DNA from: Caenorhabditis elegans
Lineage: Eukaryota > Nematoda > Chromadorea > Rhabditida > Rhabditidae
Reading direction: 5' to 3'
Length of the DNA: 64,000 nucleotides
Assembly: GCF_000002985.6 (NCBI RefSeq)
Contig: NC_003284.9
Coordinates: 4,960,001-5,024,000 of the forward strand
Below are positions 39,277 to 49,503 of this stretch, piece after piece. Position 1 is the stretch's first letter. Each line of letters begins with the position of its first letter. Both the position numbers and the translations under genes were made by a program. Under the pieces are notes generated by a model. It was not told where the DNA came from. It did no database searches and saw only the letters and a program-made list of their open reading frames with translations.

Positions 39277-42200
39277 ATGTCGTCTGGAGATGCTCCGTTA
39301 GAAGTGGTAGGGGTGGAGAAAATTGGGTCCAAACCTAGAAGCAAAGAATTCTATCCGTTTGCTTACTCTCTTTTAGACTGTACCAAAGACGATTACTGCT
39401 GGACATGTCTTGGAGAGAACGTTGAATTGTAAGTTTGACTGAAAAAAAGAGTCTTATGACATACGTTGTTTTCAGAACATGCGAACAATGTAAAGTTGCA
39501 AAATTTTGCTCGAAGCAATGTGAAACATCAGGAGCAATTGACCACAAGGTACCTAAACTTAACACATTCAATTTTTAGTACTTGTGCAAAATACCTGCCC
39601 CAAAAATTTTACTAATACGTTTTTCATTCATTCATTTCTTCTATAAATGATAATTCAATGAAAACGTGAATGAAGTTTGTTTGTATGTTTAGGCTTGAAA
39701 AAACACTAATCCAGATATGGACAGAAAAAGGTCACGAGTACCCAATTTCTACTGAAATTTTTTGTTTTTACTTTTTTTTATATATAGTATGTATGTTATA
39801 GTTTTACAACAGTAAAAGGATTTCAAGACTTGTTTTTTATAACCCCTTAATTTTGCAATTGACACTATTTAGATATAATTTACACACATTTTTCTCTTGA
39901 AAATAATTCCAATAGGCAATAAAATACTTACGACATGATATTCACTTTTTTTTAGTACGAGTGTGGACCTTTGAAAAAATGCCCGGATTTGAACACTGAT
40001 GAAAGAATGCTTATTAGAATTGTTGGACGGTATAAGGATATTCATTCTGGAAAAGACAAAAGCATCGATGGATTTTACAACAACCGAGAGAGCAAGAGAA
40101 GCGTCATGGAAATTTGGGAGCACTGTGCGGATATGAAAAAAGATGAAAATGCTATGAAATCTTTTAAAAGTAGGGTTTTCGAGTTTTTGAATTATTAAAA
40201 ATAAAAGAAAACACTTCTAAATTCAGAAACCTACGATAGAGTGAAACAATTCGGCGACACTAATCATTTAATGGATGAAGAAGTAACGTTCCAGCTTCAC
40301 TCCAGAAACTTCATCAATCGACATAGCATATCGAATGTGGATTATTTACGAGAAATTGGAAAAGGTCTTTATTTGGATCTTTGTAAATACGATCACTCTT
40401 GCAGACCTAATGCGGTAAATTTTTTTTAGATGTTTTTCTTAAATGAATGTTTTAATTTTAGATCTACAGTTGTAACGGGATCGTGGCAAAGTTGCGAGCT
40501 CTTCATGATAATGTTGATTTAGAAAATGTCGAAACTACACATTACACCTACATTGAATTACCACCGTTAGTATTTTGAGAGTATAATTTTTTTAAACTGT
40601 AACTTTAATTTCCAGCTGTAAAATCCAGCGTCGTCATATGCTTAAAGAAACATGGTATTTCGAATGTCACTGTGAAAGATGTGACGATCCAGATGACAAC
40701 TGGCTAACATCAGTTCTTTGCCCAGTTTGCATTTCAAAGGTATACTTTGTATTAAAAATATATATAACTAACTTATTCATTTTTCAGACAGAATATCGAA
40801 AAACAATTAAACTACATGGTCCGGAGGCATATGCGAATCCTGAAACATTGGAGATTGTATGTGATAGATGCAGTACCACGTTGGATAGGGTAAGGATTTT
40901 TCACAAAAAAATTGTGTAGAATTGTAGTAAAAAATTTGATAACGAAAATTGTATCAACCGTATTATCCCTGTTAAACACGTCATTGCTCATTTCTGGCGC
41001 CTTATATTTCGCCTTACTCAAAATTTTTCGCAAAATGTTTCTCAGTCCACCTGTAGAATAATATTTTGCACGTATTTTCCTCTTCACAACTTTTTTATAA
41101 AATTGAAAAAAACACAAGATATACTCGGCATTTGGAGGCAACTTCCTGCCAAATTATGGCAACTTCCTGCCAAGTTTTGCTTGTTTCCAACTTCCTGCCA
41201 TATTTTGCCAACTTCCTGCCAAATTTTGGCAACATCCTGCCAGCATGTAGCATGCATGGCTTTGGCAACAGTCTGCCAACAGTCTGCCAAACTTCGGCAT
41301 CAGCTTGCCAACAGCCTGCCAAACTTTTTGGCAACATTTACGGTAAACGTGACGCACTGGCGTAATTTCGGAGCATCGGTGCTTTTCAGCCGAACTTCAA
41401 AATTGAATTAATTCAAACTTTGCGGTGGAACTATCGAATTTCGAATTTTAAAAAACTAACAGTGATAGAAAAATTAGTAGATTATCATAAAATGAAAGCA
41501 AAGTGGGAATAAGAACGCATACTACACGAAAAACGAAGTAGGATAACTTCATGTCGTCGCGGCTTCTGAATTAATGTTGTAAAACATGCTGTTAAGAAAA
41601 CCCGACATGATAGAACGAGCTATGCGAAATTGTTTATTCTTTGAGAACAGTTACATCAACTTGCTTACAATAGTCCTTTACATCACCATGTTCTAGAATT
41701 ACATGTTGGGCATTTCAGAGCTACTTATCTGTGTTTACCTCCTTGAAACTATTTTCTTCAACATTTTTTTACAATTTTCCATTGGATTTCATATTTGAAC
41801 AACTCTATTCTACTTTATCTTGCGCGCGGGCATAGCTTAGAGGTTAAGGAATTGGGCTGACAGTCACAAGGAGAAGGTCCGGGATCTGGTAGGGCAGAAA
41901 AAGGGAAACATGACAGTGCAAGTTGATATCCAGCCGATTGGACTAATTCAAAAAGTAACGTTTTTTTTTCTAATTTTACCTTGTTCTGGTTGAATCGTAT
42001 GTATGCTAAATTCATTTTATTGATCCCCTTAATACAAAAATAACCATAATCAGTTGAAAAAAAACGAAAAAAGAATTTTTACTGACAACACCTGGGCAAC
42101 TTCCTGCCAACTTCGTGGCAACTTCCTGCCAACAATTTGGCAACTTATTTTAGTGGCACTAAATAAGTTGCCAGGTTGTTGGCAGGAAGTTGCCAAAGTG

Positions 42201-43392
42201 TTGCAGGAAGTTGCCTCTGAATGCCGAGTAAGCTGTCAAAGTACAACAGTGGTAGTGCGGGGCTAATAAGAAAAATACGGTAGCTTTTAATTTTTTCATA
42301 TGGAAGTTGTCGAAAAACCAAAAAAAATGATTAGACATATCTTTTTAATTTTTAACGGTGGTGTATGATCATTGGTTATTTTTCTAAATTTATTCATGAC
42401 TCAACAAAACCACAATTTTTAGTTAAAGTTTTGGCCAAGGGCCAAATTAAAACTTTTTGACTTTTTGAATAATTTAGCCAATTGTTCCAGTTTTGAACCC
42501 CAATGTTGTAATAAAAAAATAATTTAACATCAGTTTATCCCTTTGATGTTTTTTTTAAGTTTTTTTTTTTAGGAATACATCTTCATGGCTCTTGATGGCA
42601 TGAGAACTATCCGTCGAACTGTAGAAGGAGCTGAAGATGAAACGGTAATTTTTTCCCGTATCGACAAGATGACATATGATATGTTTACAGAAAGATCCCA
42701 TCGAGCTTCTTAAAATCTACCAAGGAGCACTGATGACCTATGAGCGTATTTTGCCAATGTCAAATGCCTATTTCTGTCAGCTTATTGCTGCAATGATCCC
42801 TCTAATCTCAAGAGTAAGCATGACGAAAAAAGAGCGATTGGTGGCTTCTTTGGATCTTCATCTGAAATGTGAAACATTTGTGAGATATGTCTATCGTCAT
42901 GCTCATCCTTCAAAAGCAATGCACTTTTTGTAAGTTTTAAACACTCTCATAACTTTATTAAATATTGGCGGGTTCAGGCAAATGGGTCAGCTTCACTTGG
43001 AGCTCGCCAATGACAAAGATGCGGCAAGATGTTTGATTGAAGCTCATCGCATCATGGATTATCTTTTCGGAGCGGATCATTTCCTGTCAAAGCAGACCAA
43101 GGGATTTATGGATCACGCTTTGTCGTCTCTAATGCAATTCCAGAGAAACTTTGTCAATGTTTTGGACCGAGTACCGGAAGCCAAACAGGCATTGGAAGAG
43201 CGCTTCATGACGGCCGATGAGAAAAAAGCGCTGAAAGATTCGGAAAAGAATAAGAGGAAAAGAAATAATAAGAAAAACAAGAAAATTGAGCAGAAAAATG
43301 AGCAAAAAAGTAGCGGTGAAAATGGAAATTCAAAGACAAAGGGAGTTGAAGACGGATTGGAAGATTTGCCAGAACTTGTTGCTGAAATGTAG
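39277..43392 (+). CDS. set-30: MYND-SET domain (SMYD-like) protein, 10 exons, 560 aa
   Basis: Putative protein lysine methyltransferase. Exons: 39277-39428, 39476-39548, 39956-40169, 40227-40414, 40462-40565, 40616-40739, 40788-40889, 42573-42644, 42691-42929, 42978-43392; the sum is 561 codons. The MYND zinc finger is at about residues 45-85 (CWTCLGENVELTCEQC, then AKFCSKQCE). The SET core includes YDHSCRPNA (the NHSCxPN-type cofactor/active-site motif), with a post-SET cluster FECHCERCDD. The C-terminal half is helical, TPR-like (ALMTYERILPMSN, GQLHLELANDKDAARCLIEAHRIM), as in SMYD proteins. It ends in a Lys/Asn-rich tail absent from vertebrate SMYDs. The first residue of the SET N/HS motif is Asp instead of Asn, a difference that could affect activity. 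The symbol set-30 is from memory of the locus. Confidence 0.85.
41122..42230. mobile_element. Inverted-repeat element with CTTCCTGCCA arrays in set-30 intron
   Basis: TACTCGGCATTTGGAGGC at the left end and the reverse complement TACTCGGCATTCAGAGGC at the right give terminal inverted repeats of about 30 bp with a few mismatches. Beside each end lie arrays of a degenerate unit around AACTTCCTGCCAA: several copies in forward orientation at 41137-41330, and both orientations at 42090-42215. No transposase frame is visible, so it is a non-autonomous element of about 1.1 kb. Confidence 0.75.
41823..41895 (+). repeat. tRNA-like sequence (tRNA-derived repeat or pseudogene)
   Basis: TAGCTTAGAGGTTAAGG resembles an A box and GGTCCGGGATC a B box of RNA polymerase III genes, at tRNA-like spacing. 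I cannot form a full acceptor stem or assign an anticodon, so this is more likely a tRNA-derived repeat than a working tRNA. It lies inside the inverted-repeat element in the set-30 intron. Confidence 0.4.
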
Positions 43393-44210
43393 TTATTATG
43401 TTGTAGTTTGTTGTAATTGTTTACACTTTCCGCTATAATAATTAATTTATCCAATTAATACGTTTTTTCAGTTTTTTTTGCAATAGACTATTTGAACATA
43501 AATGTTTTCAATCCCATTTGTTGCATCCAAAACGCGCCAGTTCCAAAAAAATGTCAGGTTTTCAAAAAGTAAATACACTTACTAATAATTATAGGACCCC
43601 TTGGACCCCTGACAATAAGTTCTCTCATCGAACCAAACTAAAGCGGTGTAAAAACTTGCAGACTGCGAATGACTGTACGTCTGGCCTTTTGTTGCTCGAT
43701 CAGAAACCACAATGTTTTGTTCTCTTTCAAAATGTGCTTGTTTTAATTTTCTTTTGAAAATGGAAAATACGTGAATCAATTCTTGAATTCGAGAAAAACA
43801 TTATAGTTATTGATAACCAAAAAGTTGCAAACTAGCTGCCTTTTTTTAATTTACGGCAAGAGTCGTTCAAGTTTAATCAGGATTTATCCAGGATTGAGCA
43901 AGAGTTTGATTTTTTTCAAGATTCGTCCAAGTTTTGGCAGGAATTGTTTTTTTTTCGTTTTAAACTGGGCAGGAGTAGTTTCCCTAACTTTTAGCAGGAG
44001 TGTGATTTTTAGCAGGAGTCCGTCTTTTTTCGGGAAGATTGTATACAAATGTTTTTTTTTCGGCGGGAGTTTTGTTTGCCTGACTTGAGTATTAATTATA
44101 GGTTCTATAACAGATCTGAAATTTTTTAAAATTCGATTTTAGTTTTGAAATTAAAAAAAAAAACAAAAATAATTGGGACCGCTTATATTTTCAAAATTTT
44201 GCAATCATAC
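43393..44210. other. Intergenic DNA with degenerate GCAGGAGT-type repeats
   Basis: After the set-30 stop there is AT-rich DNA. Between about 43850 and 44075 there is a loose tandem of units related to TTTGGCAGGAATT, TTTAGCAGGAGT and CGGCGGGAGT. No gene is supported; the open frames crossing it are products of the T-rich repeat. Confidence 0.5.
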
Positions 44211-44763
44211 TGTTGCGGGCCCAGAGCAGTTGGGCGGCTCCTTTAGGGTCGCAAACGAACAAGCAAAGGAGAGAGTAAAGCGGAGTTCTGAGGTGAAGGA
44301 TAAGCAGTGTGGAAATAACTCAAGTTTAATCATAAACCCATTTATTGCTCAAGTGTAAAGGCTAATAAGGATTTGATGACTTGTGCTACACAGGTCCGTG
44401 AAGCAGCCGACAGGCAACGAGGTTGGTGACGGCGGCAGTCGTGGTGTGTTGACGTGTGGAGTCCAAGCGGTTGCAGCAGCACGAGTGAGTAGCTCCAAGT
44501 GAGGAGTGTAGGCCAGACGAAGTGTGCGGAGGAGAAAGGGGCGCTACGCAATTGCGTAGCGCCCCGTCGCTGCGGGACACATCGTGTTTGGCGGTAAATT
44601 CAAATAGATGTTTGTTGGGAATAGAGCTAGAGGGAGCGGAGTGGTAATGAAGCGAGTGAACTAGGGTAAATGAGACACGGGGAACACGAATAAAGTGGTC
44701 TCGAGTGTCTCAGAGTGCCCATAACTGAGAAGTGGAAGGGGTAACCCGCCCCACTTCGCAACA
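44211..44763. mobile_element. Solo LTR of a retrotransposon with 5-bp target duplication
   Basis: The 553-bp unit begins TGTTGCGGGCCC and ends CCCACTTCGCAACA. Its ends form a perfect 7-bp inverted repeat (TGTTGCG/CGCAACA) with the TG...CA of LTRs. It is flanked by direct CATAC repeats at 44206-44210 and 44764-44768, the expected 5-bp target-site duplication. Its GC content is well above its surroundings. No internal retrotransposon coding region is present, so it is most simply a solo LTR left after recombination of a Cer-type element. The family (Gypsy or BEL/Pao) cannot be decided here. Confidence 0.85.
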
Positions 44764-44768
44764 CATAC

Positions 44769-45283
44769 TTCCCCGTTTCAGAAAACACGGCTCATTCGAC
44801 TAATTATGAATAGACGACTTGGACAGTGAAACTCAAAAGAACAAAAGAAGAAGCAATGCCACCCAGAATATCGGCATCCCTCCCTACATACAAATGTGCA
44901 TAAAGTGAAGCCATACAAAATACGCTTTCCGTTTTCCAACAAAGCAAATGCATGACAACGAGAAGCTCTTTAACGGAAATTAGTATTTCAAATTGCAGCA
45001 CTATCTTCCGTGCCCACTTTATAAAAAATCCATTCTATTATATTGTTTCCAGTAGTTTCCCTAATTTTTAACAGCTTGTCAAATAAAAAATGAGAAAGAA
45101 ACGTTTTTTTTCATTGTTCCATTGAAATAAGAACCAAAAAAAACGAAAATAAAAAACGAAAGAATGAACTATCCAAGAGGCGTGCCATGGCCGACTCATT
45201 TTGATAAGAAAGCGAAAAAAAAATGAACAAAAATTCCAGTATAAAACGGAGCTACCGAAGAGGAAGCTGATTAAATTTTCGAA
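44769..45283. other. Short intergenic region upstream of the first HSD-like gene
   Basis: About 515 bp with no recognisable gene. It should contain the promoter of the gene starting at 45284. The frame read on the minus strand across 45068-45478 overlaps that gene's first exon and is a shadow. Confidence 0.55.
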
Positions 45284-46995
45284 ATGGGCCACTATGTTAT
45301 AGTCGGTGGTGGTGGCTTTCTTGGAGCCCATGTTATCTCCGCGCTCCAGAAGATTGGCTGCAAAGAGCGTATTATCGTTGTGGATCCGTGCCCGCAAGAA
45401 TTCAAAACTATCAAAATTGATAAAAGCAATATTTCTTACATCAAGGTACGTTTTAATAATCTTAGCAATTAATAGCACCTACTTCAGGCTTCCTTTCTTG
45501 ACGATAAAGTTCTAGAAAACATTTTGAATGGAGCATCTGCAGTTGTTCATTTGGCTGCTGTCGGACACACAGGATTGATCGCGGTAACATATTTTCAATG
45601 CTGAATTTCACTAAAAATTTGTTCAGGGCGATAGAAAATCTGTTCATAATTTCAACGTTAACGGCACAAAACAATTGATAAAACAGTGTAAAGCACTTGG
45701 CGTGAAGCGATTTTTGTATGCATCCAGTGTTGCCGTATCTTTTATTGGGGAGCCACTAGACAATGTTACTGAAGATGATCCACTTCCTGATCCAAAAAAG
45801 GTAATCAACTTGAATTTGTGAATTATCTGTATGTAACTTTTCAGTATTTGGACTTTTATTCTGCGTCAAAGGCTGAAGCGGAAACCTATGTCCTTTCACA
45901 ATCCACACCAGATTTTAAGACAGTATGCTTAAGATTTAGAGGAATTTATGGACCTGAAGATCCCAATGTAACACTTAAAGTTGCTGTAAGTTCTAGCTAA
46001 AATAAGCCACAAATGTTGTATTTTGTTGTTCAGAATCTTATAAAAAATGGCTTGTTCATTGGAATGGTGTCGGCTCATGGAAGAGAGTCTGTATCGTGTG
46101 CGAGTAGTGGAGTCAACTGTGCAAAAGCATTCGCCCTCGCTGATCAGATGCTTCAAAATCCGGACGGATTGCATGGAAGGGTAAAATAATAATAGAAATA
46201 ATTTGGAGTAGCGTCAGTAAGTAAATCGTTAAAAATTACGCATATGGTGCCAAAATAACAAAATATCATATTAATAATTTTCTAATTATGTTTATAAAAT
46301 TAATATTCACGAATTGTAAGGATTGGAACATACAGTGGTTTTTATTTTTTAAGTGAAAACAACACAGTTATTATCACTTTTTAGACTGTAAAAGTACAGT
46401 TTCAAAAATTTGTTTGAAAAGTTTTATTATAGAATTTGGTAATTTTGGCAACATACGAGTGGTTTTATTAACTTCACCACTGGCGTTACTTCAGCAGTGA
46501 ATTTAAAATGATATATTTAATATTCAAAACGCATTACTTTTCGCAGGCCTACTACATTTTGGACGGAGAAAACGTGGGACAATTCCAATTTTGGACACCA
46601 TTAGTCCTTGCGCTGGGAAAACAACCACCATCGTTCTATACTCCGTACGACTTTATAAAAGCCGTTGTACCATATTTTCAAAACGTGTGCTACGGAGTAT
46701 TCAAATTACCGCCACTTCTCACAAAGTTTGAGCTCTCCATTTTAGCAGTTGATAACACGTATAGCATTGAGAGGGCTCGTCGCGAGTTAGGATATGAACC
46801 GGAACCCTGTGTCATGACAGATGTAATAAAAACTAATATCATAACCAAGTAAATGATTTTTTACAGGTTGCAAAATACTATCAAGATCTGGAAGAGAATG
46901 AAGTAGCTACAGCGACTACAGAATGGAAATCTGCAATTTCCATCCTCATCGTATTCATTTCAATTGCTTTTTTATTTTTGTTCAATTTGAACTGA
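45284..46995 (+). CDS. hsd-2: 3-beta-hydroxysteroid dehydrogenase/isomerase-like SDR, copy 1, 374 aa
   Basis: Exons: 45284-45445, 45488-45583, 45627-45800, 45845-45985, 46034-46180, 46547-46822, 46867-46995 (375 codons). The N-terminus MGHYVIVGGGGFLGAHVI is the NAD(P)-binding Rossmann motif GxxGxxG; VVHLAAVGHTG and the catalytic YSASK (Tyr-x-x-x-Lys) follow, then LRFRGIYGPEDPN. This order is that of the extended SDR / 3-beta-HSD family, whose members oxidise 3-beta-hydroxysteroids. A hydrophobic C-terminus (SAISILIVFISIAFLFLF) suggests ER membrane anchoring. The substrate in worms is inferred only from the family. The tandem paralogue lies 2.5 kb downstream. The symbol is from memory and could be swapped with hsd-3. 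Confidence 0.85.
46204..46500. repeat. MITE-like imperfect inverted repeat in HSD intron
   Basis: GGAGTAGCGTCAGTAAGT at the left and, in reverse complement, GAAGTAACGCCAGTGGTG at the right align for about 65 bp, including GGTGCCAAAATAACAAAAT against GTTGCCAAAATTACCAAAT. The inner edge of each arm carries the GTGCCAAAAT core also seen at 17150 and 20678. It has no coding capacity. Confidence 0.6.
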
Positions 46996-49503
46996 CCATT
47001 TATGTTTTAATGAAGTAAAATTTCAAAAAATTTTGAACTAAATTCCTCATAGTTTTCCTGACAACCAAAGTACATAAACTTGATTATGCTTAACTATAAA
47101 ATTGGTTATCATTGCCAAAAAAACTGAAATTTCTGATTTAACAACAAATCATAATCATGGTTTTTATTATCAGCAAATTGATAAGGTGAAAAAAACGCTA
47201 GGGGGTTCCGTTAACAAAATTGAATACAGCTACTGACTGAGAATCGGAAGTTTAGAAAATAATTTTAATACTTCAGATTTTACAAATATTTATAATTTAA
47301 ATAAAAAAATCTAAATGTTAAAAGTTGAAAATTTTAAAAGCTATGTGAAGCTATGTGAACCACAACCACAAATCTTTTTTTTTCAATTTTTCAAACGAGT
47401 TATTTTAGGTTGGTTTAATTTCAAGATTGCATTTTTTATCAAGAGATATGGTCTTTTTCCAACTCACAAATTTTTTTCACCAATATACCTTGTACGACAA
47501 GGCACAATATTTATGGCACTGATAACAAACAGTTGACCTACTGAAAAAGTTCACAATTTTTTTTAATGATAACTGGGTTTCTGGAAAATCCTGTAATTTT
47601 ATGCTAAAAACTTATTTTGTAAAAAATTAAAGTACAGTTACAGTTAATGTGTAATGTGTCTATGAGGGCATTGTGGACTCACAATGCACATATCATAGAT
47701 CCAGATTTTTTTGGTTATATTAAATAACCAAAAAAAAATGAAGAAAATTCTAAAAAATCAAGAAACTTAGTAAGCTAATTTATATATGTATCTGTAGACT
47801 GTAGACAACAACTGTGGACACAAAAACTGGGAAGAACTGGTGCTAATGTATACATCAAATATCAACGATAATTCAATATCAAAACCCACAAACCGAGTAT
47901 TTTGGGGCAGGAAGAAAAACTGGCTCAATTTCTCATTTTTCAACATTTTTTCCTCGAAACCCTTTGTTCACTTGGATTTCTTGGAACTTTCTTGACTATT
48001 CAGAATACAACAAATAAAGTTACGCTAACGGTACGGTAAGTTATCACAATTGTGAACAAATTTCAAAATTCTGATTTTTTAAAACTTTTTTTTCCGTAAC
48101 AGGTTATCGAAATGTAAAATAAACGGTTTTTTTTCTAACCTTTTTTGTGCACTGCGTCCCAACGGTCGTAAATTCGTACAGCAATAAATCTGTATCACCA
48201 TTTTAGCATCTGTCAAAAGTGCCACGTTTTCTCAACTTCTCTGATAATATTCTCAACATTGTACTCAAGTTTTAATGGCCTGATCGGTGGCACACAGACG
48301 TTTTTATCAAGGAAAACACGACTTTTTAGGAGTTTTTTTTAAAGGGCAATAGATCACAAGATTTTGCGATTGAAGTGGTAATGGAGGGTGAAAGGTCGAT
48401 TTATGGGGAGAGACGAACGAACTGTCGAAATTTGAATTTTTAAGTCAAAACGTTCAAATTACCGTTTCTAAGCATTGACAGAAAAAGTTGCATTGTTTGG
48501 TAAACTTGCATTAAATGATAGAAAATGAAACAGGCTGAATATAACTGTAAAAATGAAAGTTTTCAAAAAATTTTATTATTTGTTTATTTGCAAAACTAAG
48601 TAAACTGTATCAATTATGTTTAAACCAGACGCTGACCGCGCCTCCGGCGCATCCAACTGGCTGGAATAAATTTCAAATACCCCTTGAAAATAACATTGAA
48701 ATTTTGAAATTAATTTGATTTTTTTGAATTGATATTATCCTATATTGGACGGAAGTAAACTCTACTTTATATATAGTAAATGATTCCCGCTTAAATAAAT
48801 GACTGCATAAATTATCGGTTTTTTCAGATTTTTATTAGATATCATTTAAAATATGTTTTGTCAAAATTTCAAATAATTTTCCCTAAATTATTTAGAAAAA
48901 ATTTATGTGAAAATATCAATTTTCAGGCCAATGTTAAAGTTTCAGGAAATATCTTACAGAAAATACATTTGGCAAAATTAAAAAATCATTTAAAACCTTT
49001 TTTAAATTTTTAAACCAGTTTTATTCGGACACATACCGTTTATTTTTTTAAAATTAAATCAGAATTCTTAAACGACCAGTACCGTAAATTACTATTTTTA
49101 CTCATAGGAAGTTCTATAATTTATCTTCATGTTCCATGTAGGTATTAAAACAGAAGTGAGTCTGTTGTCGGTAAATTATAAGAACGTCAATCACTGTTAA
49201 TCTTCTATTGCCACAAGGGAGAATGATAAGAGTTTGCACTTTGTGACCGGGTTTTTGGTATGGGAGGTAACACACGTTTGCGTTCCATTTCTAGGCATTA
49301 TTATATTTTGTTGAGTAAAACAAGAACATTCTATTTCATTTTTACTTGAGGAACTTGACTTTGATTAACTTTCATTTGGTTTTTAAGCAACTGAAAACCT
49401 TGACTAGAATTATTTTTCCTATTAAAACTCTACTGTTGTTAATGACCTTGAAAATACCTTTTTTGTATTGATTTTGGTGTAATCTGCCAAGAAATATCAT
49501 TCA
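46996..49503. other. 2.5-kb spacer between the two HSD-like genes
   Basis: AT-rich DNA with poly-A/T runs and no exon that fits the family or another family. It presumably holds the 3' UTR of copy 1 and the promoter of copy 2. The small open frame at 47315-47536 has no supporting features. A short GC-rich patch near 48630-48660 is unexplained. Confidence 0.55.

Noticed and set aside
41137..41330. Spaced repeats that might suggest a CRISPR-like array
   Set aside because: Units are degenerate, spacing is irregular, and the host is a eukaryote; it is part of an inverted-repeat transposon.
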